Position numbers and translations under genes: made by a program. Below, piece after piece: positions 1-8,121 of a DNA stretch of 45,804 bases; positions within the stretch are counted from its first letter, which is position 1, and each line of letters begins with the position of its first letter. The stretch comes from Prevotella sp. UBA6447 (lineage in GTDB: Bacteria > Bacteroidota > Bacteroidia > Bacteroidales > Bacteroidaceae): assembly GCA_002437115.1 (NCBI GenBank), contig DJOD01000016.1, positions 12,330 to 58,133 on the forward strand, in the 5' to 3' direction. Below the pieces are notes generated by a model that was not told the origin of the DNA, searched no databases, and saw only the letters and a program-made list of their open reading frames with translations.

Positions 1-54
1 AGGAGAGCCCCCATCTTGTTTTCATGGTCATTTGTTGCCGAAGGAATCTTGGCC

Positions 55-2175
55 TTATTTGGCGCCGATTTCTTGCAGCAGACGGTCAGCGTGTCCCCAT
101 TTGTCCATGAGGTAAAGCACGTAACGGATGTCGACCGAGATGGTGCGAGCCAGCACCTTGTCGAACATGATGTCGGATGCCAGGCTGTCCCAGTTGCCGT
201 CGAAGGCCAGTCCGATGAGCCTTCCCTGTCCATCGAAGAGGGGCGACCCGCTATTGCCGCCCGTGATGTCGTTGTTGGTGAGCAGGCAGAGCTGCATCTT
301 GCCTGTGGTCCTGTCGGCATAGCGTCCATAGTCGCTGGCGCTCATGAGTTGCCGCATCACCGGTTCGGCCTTGTAGTCGAAGACCCCTTTGTCGCCTTGC
401 TTCATCTTCTCGACGATGCTCTCGGCTGTGGTGTAGTAGCCAGAGGGTTGTCCGCCCATGCTGTACCCGCCCACGCGTCCGTAGCTAAGGCGCATGGTGA
501 AGTTGGCGTCTGAGTAGTGGGGCATGTCTTCTTCCATGCGGAGCTTGGCCGCACAAAGCATACGCTCCAGGTCATTGATGCGCTGGATAGTCTTGCCCAT
601 CTGCTTGTAGAGATTTATGGTCACATCAGTGAGGTCCTTGCCAAGGCGCACGCCCGGGTCGTTCTCGTAGCTCTTCTTGTTGAAGTAGATGCGCTTGCCG
701 TTCTTCATCAGTATCGACTTGTTCCAGACATCGTTGACAAAGCGCTGGTAGTCGTTGCCATATTGTGAGGCGATGGTGGAGTAGAAAGCAGGCAAGTTGC
801 TTGGGTCGGTCACGTGCTCCTTGTAGTTCTTGAGTGCCACGGCCAGCACCTCCTTGTCAAGACTGGCATCCCAGGTCTTCTGGTTGTCGTCGAAGACCTT
901 GTAGCTCTTGCTGGGCTTCTTGTCGTTGGCCACCACGTTGCTTCCCCGCTTGTCCTGGATTGCGCGTGTGACGAGCTCATTGGTTCGGATGAAGCTCTCG
1001 CTGAGCAGTAACAGGTCGTGTGTGGCCGTTGCCTTTTGGGCGTAGAGAGCCTTCAGCGTGTCGAAGTTGAGGCTGTCCTTGAGATAGCCGGTGGAGTCTA
1101 CGTAAGCCTTGATGCGATTCTCGTAGTTTCGCTTCTTCTGGATAAGTCCGATGGAGTCGATACACTTGTTCATGCCGATGGAGTTTTTCCAGTAGTTGGA
1201 ACTGGTGGCAAACTTCGAATCATACTTGATGCGCACGGCCTCGTCGGCTCTCATGTGGCGCACCATCACGTCCTGCTTCACGCCCCGAGCCTGGGCGCGC
1301 ACGGCGTTGCGCATGCGCATCTGCTCGATGCCGTAGCTCGACAGGTAACGCTCCGTGGAGCCGGGATAGCCCATGGTCATGGCGAAGTCGCCATCCTTGT
1401 AGCCCTGCAACGACACGGGTGCCCAGTGCTTGGGATGGTAGGGCACGTTGTCTTTTGAGTAGCGGGCGGGTCCGTTGGTCTTAGGGTTGGCGTAGATGCG
1501 GAAGACGCTGAAGTCGCACGTCTGGCGCGGCCACATCCAGTTGTCAGTCTCGCCGCCAAACTTGCCCATGCTCTTGGGGACGGTGAAGACCAGGCGAAGG
1601 TCATCAAACTGCTGGTAGGTTGTGGCAATCCACTGGTTGCCCTCGTAGAAGGCGTCGATGCTCACGTAGAGCGAAGAGTCTTGCGCCTTGGCCTGTTGCG
1701 TCAGAATGTTCTCGAGCGAGTCGACCGCTGCGGCCTTTCCCTCTCGTCCGAGCTTGCTGAAGCCCGCCTTCTCAAGCAGCGGAGTCACGTCCTCCTGCTT
1801 GACCATGAAGGCCACAAACATGTTCTCGTTGGGCAGCTCTTCGCTGTAGGTCTTGGCATAGAAGCCGTTGAGCATGTAGTCGTGTTCGACGGTGGAGTGG
1901 GAGCGTATGCTCTCGAAACCACAATGGTGGTTGGTGAAGACCAGCCCGTCGGGGCTGACCACCACGCCCGAACAGTAACCCGAGAAGTTGACCACGGCGT
2001 TCTTCACGGCCTGGTCGCCTTGGTAGAGACTGCCGTAAGGCAGCTGGAATCCGTAGCCGCGCATCTGTTCGTAGACTTGCGTAGGCAGGTTGTAGAGCGT
2101 CCACATGCCCTCATCGGCCATTGCCGGCAAGTTCAAAGCCATTGCTGCCAGTGCGATTAGTTTTTTCAATTTCAT
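55..2175 (-). CDS. dpp7: S46 family dipeptidyl-peptidase, DPP7-like
   Basis: A 706-residue secreted serine exopeptidase that should release dipeptides from oligopeptides in the periplasm. Residues 1-20 look like a signal peptide ending AMA. The chymotrypsin-like halves are marked by TNHHCGF (His83/His84, catalytic His region) and by GGNSGSP, where Ser642 is the likely nucleophile. Length is typical of S46. The residue that separates the two known S46 specificities lies in the FDGNW motif (Gly660). DPP7-type enzymes, which prefer hydrophobic P1 residues, have Gly here; DPP11-type enzymes, which prefer Asp/Glu, have Arg. The DPP7 call is therefore inference from one position. The gene is monocistronic as far as the window shows and is divergent from the HEXXH protein gene. 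A -7 box lies 79 nt upstream of the ATG. Confidence 0.93.
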   Translation of the reverse strand: MKLKKLIALAAMALNLPAMADEGMWTLYNLPTQVYEQMRGYGFQLPYGSLYQGDQAVKNAVVNFSGYCSGVVVSPDGLVFTNHHCGFESIRSHSTVEHDYMLNGFYAKTYSEELPNENMFVAFMVKQEDVTPLLEKAGFSKLGREGKAAAVDSLENILTQQAKAQDSSLYVSIDAFYEGNQWIATTYQQFDDLRLVFTVPKSMGKFGGETDNWMWPRQTCDFSVFRIYANPKTNGPARYSKDNVPYHPKHWAPVSLQGYKDGDFAMTMGYPGSTERYLSSYGIEQMRMRNAVRAQARGVKQDVMVRHMRADEAVRIKYDSKFATSSNYWKNSIGMNKCIDSIGLIQKKRNYENRIKAYVDSTGYLKDSLNFDTLKALYAQKATATHDLLLLSESFIRTNELVTRAIQDKRGSNVVANDKKPSKSYKVFDDNQKTWDASLDKEVLAVALKNYKEHVTDPSNLPAFYSTIASQYGNDYQRFVNDVWNKSILMKNGKRIYFNKKSYENDPGVRLGKDLTDVTINLYKQMGKTIQRINDLERMLCAAKLRMEEDMPHYSDANFTMRLSYGRVGGYSMGGQPSGYYTTAESIVEKMKQGDKGVFDYKAEPVMRQLMSASDYGRYADRTTGKMQLCLLTNNDITGGNSGSPLFDGQGRLIGLAFDGNWDSLASDIMFDKVLARTISVDIRYVLYLMDKWGHADRLLQEIGAK

Positions 2176-2254
2176 GATTGGTATAATTGATGTGAATAGG
2201 TCGTTCCAGCGGGCCGTGGAGAGCCCTGTGGCTGGATTTGAACGAAAAGTGTTG

Positions 2255-2262
2255 CAAAATTA
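2255..2262 (-). promoter_or_regulatory. -7 promoter box for the S46 peptidase gene
   Basis: TAATTTTG on the minus strand matches the Bacteroidota -7 consensus TAnnTTTG. No convincing -33 TTTG lies about 20 nt upstream. It implies a 5' leader of roughly 70 nt. Confidence 0.5.
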
Positions 2263-2308
2263 CCATTTTTTAGATAAATGAAAGGTGTATAGTGACAACA
2301 AAAAGTGC

Positions 2309-2316
2309 TAACTTTG
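2309..2316 (+). promoter_or_regulatory. -7 promoter box for the HEXXH protein gene
   Basis: TAACTTTG is a perfect TAnnTTTG match 61 nt before the ATG at 2378. Its last seven bases are part of a 17-bp tandem duplication (2310-2343). The second copy reads CAACTTTG and so loses the first T of the consensus. Confidence 0.5.
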
Positions 2317-2343
2317 CACCATAATCAACTTTGCACCATAATC
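2310..2343 (+). repeat. Perfect 17-bp tandem duplication in a promoter region
   Basis: The 17-mer aactttgcaccataatc occurs twice head to tail, at 2310-2326 and 2327-2343, with no mismatch. It duplicates most of a -7 box and the sequence just after it. Confidence 0.95.
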
Positions 2344-2377
2344 AAATATATAACTTAAACCGTTAACGTTTATACAC

Positions 2378-4747
2378 ATGAAAGTTAAATCTTTACTTCT
2401 TTCGTTGGCAGTGGCCAGTGCGTCGTCGGGTGCTTATGCGCAAGACTATTATGACGTCACGTCGGCCTTTCTGTTGAACGCTGGCTTCGACCAGACATTC
2501 AACTATGCAGTAGGCGACCAGGGCAACGTGGTTGCCAACAACATCAACCTTGTCGGCAATTGGGATGTCACGGCAGTAAAGGCTGGCGTGTTGGGCGTTT
2601 GGCAGTGGGGGACGGAAAAGACCCTTGAGGGCTACAGCGTGCCCGCTGCCGGCATGGGAGGCGAGGTAGGCGGTGGCCTGGCCTTTGGCTTGTCGACCAC
2701 CAGTGGCATCAACATCTTGCAAGACTCCGTGAAGCTTCCCGCTGGTGACTACAAGGTGGTGATGGCCGTCTACAACGCTTCTGACAATGCGACCCTGAGC
2801 ACCAACTCATCGTCCTGGCACCCCTACAGCGCGCGCCTGGGAAAAAGGGTTACGTTCACCAAGAAAGAGTTCCCAGCCCATGAGTGGTCCACCGATACCA
2901 TTTCGTTCATCCTCGACCAGGAAGTGGCTGGCCGTATTCGCCTTGGCTTTAGTGCCCGCCAGGCTAACCACGCCCTGCCCATCATCGACTGGGTGAAGAT
3001 TTTGCGTGCCACCCCGCTCGGCACCGCCGACCTGGAGCTCAAACGCGCCGACCTACAGGCGGCCATCCAGGCTGCCTCTGCGGTTCTGGGCGATGCCACA
3101 GGCGCAGAGGCCGACAGTTTCCGCGCCTCCATCGAAGCAGCCCAAGCACAGCTCGATAATGCTGAAGCCACTTGCACTGACCTGTTTCAGGCCACAGCCG
3201 ACCTGCAGGCATCCATGAAGAACTACAAGTGGGCATCGTCCATCAAGGTCGTTACCGACACGCGCTATGCCCGTGGCGCCACGATGGCCTTTGGCCGCCT
3301 GACCACCACGGCCGCTGCCGCCGACATCAAGGACCAGGGCTTCGTCATCAGTACGCAGCCCACCCCCACGGTAGCCGACACCAAGTATACATCGACCCTC
3401 ACCAACAACGGCACCATCTATTGCTTCAAGAACCTGCAGCCAGCCACGCAGTATTTCATGCGCGCCTTCGTGGAGAACAAGGATGGAAACGTGGCCTATG
3501 GCGACGTGATTCGCTTCTACACCATCCCCAAGGGCGAAATTCAGCCCACCATCCGTGACATCAGCGAGGAAGATGTGCGCACGCGCATCACCAACGCGGT
3601 GAATACGGCTGCTGACATCTGGAACAACCTGACCGAGATGAAGGACTTCAGGCCCAATGTGGGCTACAACCCTGGCACCCCGACGGCCGACTGCTCCTAT
3701 GGCGGCTATGTGCGTGTGGGTTCCAATGTCTCCTACCAGTCGGCGGGCACCATCATGCACGAATGGCTCCACGGTGTGGGCGTTGAGCCTTGGGCAGGAA
3801 CACAATGGGCTGTTGTCGGCGTGCTGCGCGCTGGCAGCCAGGACGTGAGCGGCTCCAAGAAAGGCTCTGGCAACTGGCTGGGCGAGCGTGTGTCGGCTGT
3901 GCTCGATTTCTGGGACAACGCCACCGGCTCGTTCCTCCATGGCGACTACCAGCACATGTGGCCCTATGGCATCAACGGTGCCTTTGAGGATAACCACTCG
4001 GATGTGCTCTACTACGGAAACGGCCTGGTGTGCCAAGCCCTCGGTGAGGATGGCCTGGAGCACACCTCAAGCCACTACGCTGAGCCCTACTGGTCGTTTG
4101 AGCAACAGGACGGCGTGAAATATTACATCACCAACGAGAAAGCCGAAAACGGCCTCTACCTCTCTTACTTGACGGAGAAGGGCTCTTATGGCGCACTCGC
4201 GCTCAGCCAAAAGACTGCCGATGAGTTGGTTGCCAACGACAGCTGCGCATGGTATGTCACCTTCACTCCTGACAACCAGTATTACCAGTTCCGCAACGTC
4301 GCCACGGGCCACTACCTCACCTTCAACAACGTCGGTTTCACGGCGAAGGGCGTGACGCCCTCTGACCAGCAGGACTTCCAGCTCATGAAGGGTCGCGTGA
4401 ACGTCAGCGAGGACGGAACGCGCGGCTATTGGATCACGCGCCATGCAGCCCGCAATCCCTGGACGCTGTCGGTAACCGGCGCTGGCAGCGTGTCGCGCAC
4501 TACCTTCAACCTGGCCAACACAGCCACCAACCAGCGTTGGGTGATTCTTGATGAGGCGCAGATGCGCGCCAAGAACAATGCCGCTATGGGCATTGGGGCC
4601 ATCACCGACCAGCAGGTCGAGAGCCAGGCCATTGTGCGCGAAGGTGTCTACACCCTCGATGGTCGTCTCGTGAGCCGCAAGGCCAGTGATGTGAGTCGCT
4701 TCGGACATGGTGTCTATATCGTGAACGGAAAGAAAGTGGCAAAGTAA
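2378..4747 (+). CDS. Secreted multidomain protein with HEXXH metallopeptidase-like motif
   Basis: A 789-residue exported protein. In order: signal peptide (about 1-21, ending AYA); an N-terminal beta-rich region resembling Bacteroidota carbohydrate-binding or surface modules (about 24-207); an Ala-rich helical FIVAR-like segment (about 212-283); a fibronectin III-like segment (about 285-385); a region with HEWLH at 461-465, a zinc-peptidase HEXXH signature; a beta-trefoil/ricin-like stretch (about 585-735); and a C-terminal tail (about 745-789) ending in a GVYIVNGKKV-type motif common on Bacteroidota surface proteins. The motif reads HEWLHGVG, then VEP, so the third metzincin His (HExxHxxGxxH) is replaced by Pro471. 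Peptidase activity is plausible but unproven, and the substrate is unknown. Its neighbour is a divergent S46 peptidase; a strong hairpin terminator follows. Confidence 0.85.
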   Translation: MKVKSLLLSLAVASASSGAYAQDYYDVTSAFLLNAGFDQTFNYAVGDQGNVVANNINLVGNWDVTAVKAGVLGVWQWGTEKTLEGYSVPAAGMGGEVGGGLAFGLSTTSGINILQDSVKLPAGDYKVVMAVYNASDNATLSTNSSSWHPYSARLGKRVTFTKKEFPAHEWSTDTISFILDQEVAGRIRLGFSARQANHALPIIDWVKILRATPLGTADLELKRADLQAAIQAASAVLGDATGAEADSFRASIEAAQAQLDNAEATCTDLFQATADLQASMKNYKWASSIKVVTDTRYARGATMAFGRLTTTAAAADIKDQGFVISTQPTPTVADTKYTSTLTNNGTIYCFKNLQPATQYFMRAFVENKDGNVAYGDVIRFYTIPKGEIQPTIRDISEEDVRTRITNAVNTAADIWNNLTEMKDFRPNVGYNPGTPTADCSYGGYVRVGSNVSYQSAGTIMHEWLHGVGVEPWAGTQWAVVGVLRAGSQDVSGSKKGSGNWLGERVSAVLDFWDNATGSFLHGDYQHMWPYGINGAFEDNHSDVLYYGNGLVCQALGEDGLEHTSSHYAEPYWSFEQQDGVKYYITNEKAENGLYLSYLTEKGSYGALALSQKTADELVANDSCAWYVTFTPDNQYYQFRNVATGHYLTFNNVGFTAKGVTPSDQQDFQLMKGRVNVSEDGTRGYWITRHAARNPWTLSVTGAGSVSRTTFNLANTATNQRWVILDEAQMRAKNNAAMGIGAITDQQVESQAIVREGVYTLDGRLVSRKASDVSRFGHGVYIVNGKKVAK

Positions 4748-4808
4748 GCAAGAGGCTCCGTTTGGGTAGCCCCACATACCATTGTGAACTCGTTTCCCAA
4801 ACATCCAC

Positions 4809-4841
4809 AAACGCCCGGCGCAAATAATGCGCCGGGCGTTT
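4809..4841 (+). terminator. Perfect 14-bp stem terminator
   Basis: Arms 4809-4822 and 4828-4841 are perfectly complementary around a 5-nt AATAA loop. The GC-rich core is flanked by AAA on the left and TTT on the right, so the hairpin could act on both strands. It sits between the convergent HEXXH and M16 peptidase genes. Confidence 0.85.
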
Positions 4842-5004
4842 GCGTTTCTTGGATTGCCAGCCAATGGCGTTCTTCACGTTGCTTGTCACTTGTCGCCAGC
4901 CAGTGTTGTCCCCTTCTTGGGTCGATTTGTATCTTGCTGTTTGTCAATGAGATAGAGAAGGTGAAAAATAATAGCCCTCTCTCATGCGCGGGCGTTTTGC
5001 TGCC

Positions 5005-6297
5005 TTATTTTGTATGGCTGAAGATGAGTGCGCTCATGCGTTCAGGTGTGAAGATGTCTTGCGCCACTTGCATCACGCTGTCGGCTGTGATGGCCTCCAC
5101 GCGTTGGCAGAGTTGGGCGATGTCTTTCTCCCGTCCATAGTGTAGGTATTCGCGGCCGAAGTCGATGGCAAAGTTTTCGCGGTTGTCACTGGCCACGCCA
5201 ATCTGTCCCGTCAGTTGACGCTTGGCGGCGGAGAGTTGGCTCTCGCTCATGGGCGACTGCACGAAGCGGTCGAGCTCATGGCGCACAAGGCGCAGGCAGC
5301 GTTGCACGTCGTCGTGGTCGCAACCGAAGTAGGTGCACCACACGCCCGTGTCGCTATAGCACACCATGGAGCTCTCTACCGTGTAGACCAGCCCACGCCT
5401 TTCGCGCAAGGCCACGTTGAGGCGCGCGTTCATGCCTGGCCCACCGAGGATGTTGTTGAGCAGGTAGAGGCTCATGCGGCGCGGGTCGTGAGCATTGTAG
5501 CAACGGTTTCCCACCACCACGTGTGCCTGGTGGGTATCGCGGTCGCTTACAATAACGTGTCCCCACGATTTCGAGTTTGTTTCAACCCATTCCTTCCCAA
5601 TGGGTTCCGATGCTTCTGCTTTGTCAGTGGCGTTATATTTTGGTAGCAGGTTAACTTCTTCTGCACCCTTATATTGTTTCCCCATTGCGCGGTTGAGTTC
5701 GCGAACCAGTTGGGCAAACGAGATATCTCCATAGGCGAAGAATATCGCGTTGTCGGGGCGGTAGTGAAGACGGGTGAAGTGAAGGGCATCAGTCGTGGTG
5801 AAGGCGCGCACGCGGCTGGCCGACCCGAGGATGTTGTGACCCAGGGGATGACGGTCGAAGATGAGGTTCTCAAACTCATCGTAGATCAGTTCGGCGGGCG
5901 AGTCGTTGTAGCTTTCTATCTCATCGCAGATGACTTCCACCTCCTTGTTGATTTCCGCCTGTGGATATGTGGAGTGGAACACGATGTCGGTGAGTAGGCT
6001 TACGGCGCGCCCCAGGTGAGACTTGAGGATGGCCGCGTAGTAGCAGGTGTCCTCCTTGTTGGTGTAGGCATTGAGACTTCCGCCCACCTGTTCGAGGCTG
6101 TTGAGGATCCTCCAGGCGCTGCGTCGGGCCGTCCCCTTGAACGACACGTGCTCGCAGAAGTGGGCAAGCCCCTCCTGGTCAGGCTCTTCGTTGCGTGAGC
6201 CGACCCTCACCTGGTAGCCACAGTAGACTACGGGCGATGCAGATGGCAAGTGTATGACTCGAAGGCCGTTGCTGAGTGTGCAAGTGTTATATTTCAT
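5005..6297 (-). CDS. M16 family zinc peptidase (insulinase/MPP-like)
   Basis: A 430-residue single-unit M16 peptidase. The inverted zinc motif HXXEH is present as HFCEH, with ligands His46 and His50 and catalytic Glu49, and a Glu-rich helix follows about 75 residues later (EVICDEIES) to supply the third ligand. No signal peptide is seen, so it is probably cytoplasmic or periplasm-independent. The reading frame stays open upstream to 6318, but the family N-terminus begins at MKYNTCTLSNGL. A perfect -7 box ends exactly 8 nt before that ATG and lies inside the longer version, so I chose 6297. The substrate cannot be told from sequence; Bacteroidota M16 proteins are often annotated as processing peptidases. 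It is divergent from the PfkB kinase. Confidence 0.9.
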   Translation of the reverse strand: MKYNTCTLSNGLRVIHLPSASPVVYCGYQVRVGSRNEEPDQEGLAHFCEHVSFKGTARRSAWRILNSLEQVGGSLNAYTNKEDTCYYAAILKSHLGRAVSLLTDIVFHSTYPQAEINKEVEVICDEIESYNDSPAELIYDEFENLIFDRHPLGHNILGSASRVRAFTTTDALHFTRLHYRPDNAIFFAYGDISFAQLVRELNRAMGKQYKGAEEVNLLPKYNATDKAEASEPIGKEWVETNSKSWGHVIVSDRDTHQAHVVVGNRCYNAHDPRRMSLYLLNNILGGPGMNARLNVALRERRGLVYTVESSMVCYSDTGVWCTYFGCDHDDVQRCLRLVRHELDRFVQSPMSESQLSAAKRQLTGQIGVASDNRENFAIDFGREYLHYGREKDIAQLCQRVEAITADSVMQVAQDIFTPERMSALIFSHTK

Positions 6298-6305
6298 TTC
6301 GTCTG

Positions 6306-6313
6306 CAAAAATA
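6306..6313 (-). promoter_or_regulatory. -7 promoter box abutting the M16 peptidase start
   Basis: TATTTTTG on the minus strand matches TAnnTTTG and is separated from the ATG by exactly 8 nt. Transcription would begin at or next to the start codon, giving a leaderless or near-leaderless mRNA. No clear -33 TTTG is seen. Confidence 0.6.
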
Positions 6314-6432
6314 CCCAAAATTGCTTTGAAATGTGCTTGAAATTATGGAAATTTGCACCTGGATTGTTCCACCGCCACGTCTTGTGTATCAAGGTATGGC
6401 TGGCAGACAAAGCTTAACACACTTAAAAGACT

Positions 6433-7368
6433 ATGCGAAAAGTAATCGGAATAGGAGAGACCGTGCTCGACATCATCTTCAAGAACGAGCAACCCATTGG
6501 CGCGTACCCTGGCGGTTCCGCCTTCAACGCGCTCATCTCCCTGGGGCGTAGCGGGGTTAACGGCACGTTCATTGGCGAGGCTGGCCATGACCGTGTGGGC
6601 GACCACGTAATCAGCTTCCTGCGTGAGAACGGAGTCAATGCGGACCACGTGAACGTGTTTCCCGACTCGAAGTCGCCCATCTCGTTGGCGTTCCTCAATG
6701 AGCGCAACGATGCCGAGTATATCTTCTACAAGGATCATCCCCACGACCAGCTCGATTTCGTTTATCCCGACATACATCCTGATGACATTGTCATCTTCAG
6801 CTCCTTTTATGCGGTCAACCCTGTCATCAGACCGCAGATTGTGGGGTTGCTCGATTATGCGAGGGCCCACGGAGCCATCATCTACTATGACGTGAACTAC
6901 CGTTCTTCACACCGCGATGAGGTGATGAAGATTACGCCAAATTACTTGGAGAACCTGGAGTATGCCGACATCGTGCGCGGCAGTCGTGAGGACTTCGATG
7001 TGCTCTACAAGATGCAAGATCCCGACAAGGTCTATCAGGCCGAGGTGTCGTTCTACTGCAAGAAGTTTATCTACACCCAAGGCAGCAACCCCGTCGAGTT
7101 GAGAGCCGACAACGGCTTGCGGCACAGCTATCCTGTGCCCCAGACCGACACTGTGAGCACCATCGGAGCTGGCGACAACTTCAACGCCGGTTTCATCTAT
7201 GGCTTGCTGAAATATGGCATCACGCGCGACGTGCTCATCCATGGCCTCACCGATGAGCAATGGGACCACGTGATGGGATGCGCCATGGAGTTTTCGGCCG
7301 ACTGCTGCAAGAGCCTCTACAACTATGTATCGAAGGAATTTGGCGCGAAGATGAAAGGTGCGTTGTAA
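6433..7368 (+). CDS. PfkB-family carbohydrate kinase (fructokinase-like)
   Basis: A 311-residue ribokinase-superfamily kinase that phosphorylates a sugar or related small molecule with ATP in the cytosol. The N-terminal PfkB signature is visible as GGSAFNALISLGR (about 27-39). The C-terminal signature is STIGAGDNFNAGF, with GAGD at 245-248 and Asp248 as the expected catalytic base. Length is normal for the family. Similar Bacteroidales proteins are usually called fructokinase, but substrate specificity cannot be read from the sequence. It is transcribed divergently from the M16 peptidase and followed by a 54-bp perfect palindrome that may end the transcript. No neighbouring sugar transporter or hydrolase hints at the substrate. 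Confidence 0.9.
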   Translation: MRKVIGIGETVLDIIFKNEQPIGAYPGGSAFNALISLGRSGVNGTFIGEAGHDRVGDHVISFLRENGVNADHVNVFPDSKSPISLAFLNERNDAEYIFYKDHPHDQLDFVYPDIHPDDIVIFSSFYAVNPVIRPQIVGLLDYARAHGAIIYYDVNYRSSHRDEVMKITPNYLENLEYADIVRGSREDFDVLYKMQDPDKVYQAEVSFYCKKFIYTQGSNPVELRADNGLRHSYPVPQTDTVSTIGAGDNFNAGFIYGLLKYGITRDVLIHGLTDEQWDHVMGCAMEFSADCCKSLYNYVSKEFGAKMKGAL

Positions 7369-7423
7369 GCCGCTGGACGCAGCCGTTTCTGACGACAAAG
7401 CCCAGCCGATGACATGATTAATG

Positions 7424-7477
7424 TGACTCTACAGGAACGGGCTCGCCCAATTGGGCGAGCCCGTTCCTGTAGAGTCA
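7424..7477 (+). repeat. 54-bp perfect palindrome, possible terminator
   Basis: Two 27-nt arms (7424-7450 and 7451-7477) are exact reverse complements with no spacer; the centre is AATT. As RNA it would form a very stable hairpin 55 nt after the kinase stop codon. No T-run follows, so its role as an intrinsic terminator is uncertain. It lies in a decayed intergenic stretch next to a regulator pseudogene. Confidence 0.9.
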
Positions 7478-7646
7478 AGCTCCCTTGTCAGCGAAGTTGT
7501 TTTTCGCAGGTTCCGTCATCATACTTGGCGATGGTCAACCCCTTGGTGTCGTTGCTGACACATTGTCCCACCCGGTGGCCACACGCTTGCGCGTGGTGCC
7601 TTTCTGGGTGTCCGCAATGCCAAATGTTGGTAACCTTGAAATAAAA

Positions 7647-8026
7647 GGAAGTGAGCAACCGTCTGCCGCAGACGAAGTGACGCTTAGTCCGCTTGACAGG
7701 GAATTCATGGCTAAGTTGAACCAACCGATTGAAGATAACTTAGGCGATGAAGCATGGATCTTTCGTTCTTTACAGACAAGATGGCAATGAGCCATTCCAC
7801 CTTTTATAGAAAGGTAAGAGCCCTGACAGGTGTTAGTGCCATTGAATAAGTTAGAAAGGTGAAGCTTGGTTGCGGATTGCGCTTCTTGAAATCGGGGCGA
7901 TACAATGTTAATGAAGTGTCCATGCTCCCGGGCTTTAACAGTTCTGGATATTTCCGCAAGTGTTTTAAGAAAGAGTTTGGAATTTCACCGTCGGAAGTGT
8001 TGAAGGACAGAGCCATCCTTTCATGA
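7647..8026 (+). pseudogene. Remnant of an AraC-type DNA-binding domain (hybrid two-component regulator-like)
   Basis: The 3' end of an AraC/HTH regulator survives here in pieces. In one frame, from about 7684, it reads SPLDREFMAKL; after a frameshift near 7745-7754 it continues as MDLSFFTDKMAMSHSTFYRK. A TAA at 7847-7849 interrupts it where an aromatic residue is expected before VRKVKL. The second helix-turn-helix follows (SGRYNVNEVSML, then FNSSGYFRKCFKKEFG), and the frame ends at TGA 8024-8026. The wording is that of the C-terminus of Bacteroidetes hybrid two-component regulators, which are normally over 1,000 residues; the sensor and receiver parts are absent. With a frameshift, a stop and a missing 5' end, this is a dead fragment. 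Nothing recognisable was found in 7478-7646. Confidence 0.8.
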
Positions 8027-8077
8027 GAAAGCCACTGCGCGTTGCTCATGAACGGTGGGCATCGCGCAGTGGCTTTC
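8027..8077. terminator. 15-bp stem hairpin between the pseudogene and ftsZ
   Basis: Arms 8027-8041 and 8063-8077 are perfectly complementary around a 21-nt loop. The hairpin starts right after the pseudogene's stop codon and lies 45 bp beyond the ftsZ stop on the other strand, so it probably terminates the dcw operon. Confidence 0.7.
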
Positions 8078-8121
8078 CTTGATTATGGTGTGCGCTTTCG
8101 CGCGCTCAAATTAGATTTTTC

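Noticed and set aside
16..513. Plus-strand ORF opposite the S46 peptidase
   Set aside because: It is antisense to a clear protease gene, shows no family features and reflects the GC-biased third positions of the real frame.
3053..4063. 336-codon minus-strand ORF opposite the HEXXH protein
   Set aside because: Antisense to a well-formed secreted protein; His/Val/Gly-rich translation without a family match.
7488..7724. Minus-strand Cys/His-rich ORF in the decayed region
   Set aside because: Spaced Cys and His residues suggested a zinc ribbon, but it overlaps the antisense of the regulator remnant, lacks a promoter, and the spacing fits no known motif.
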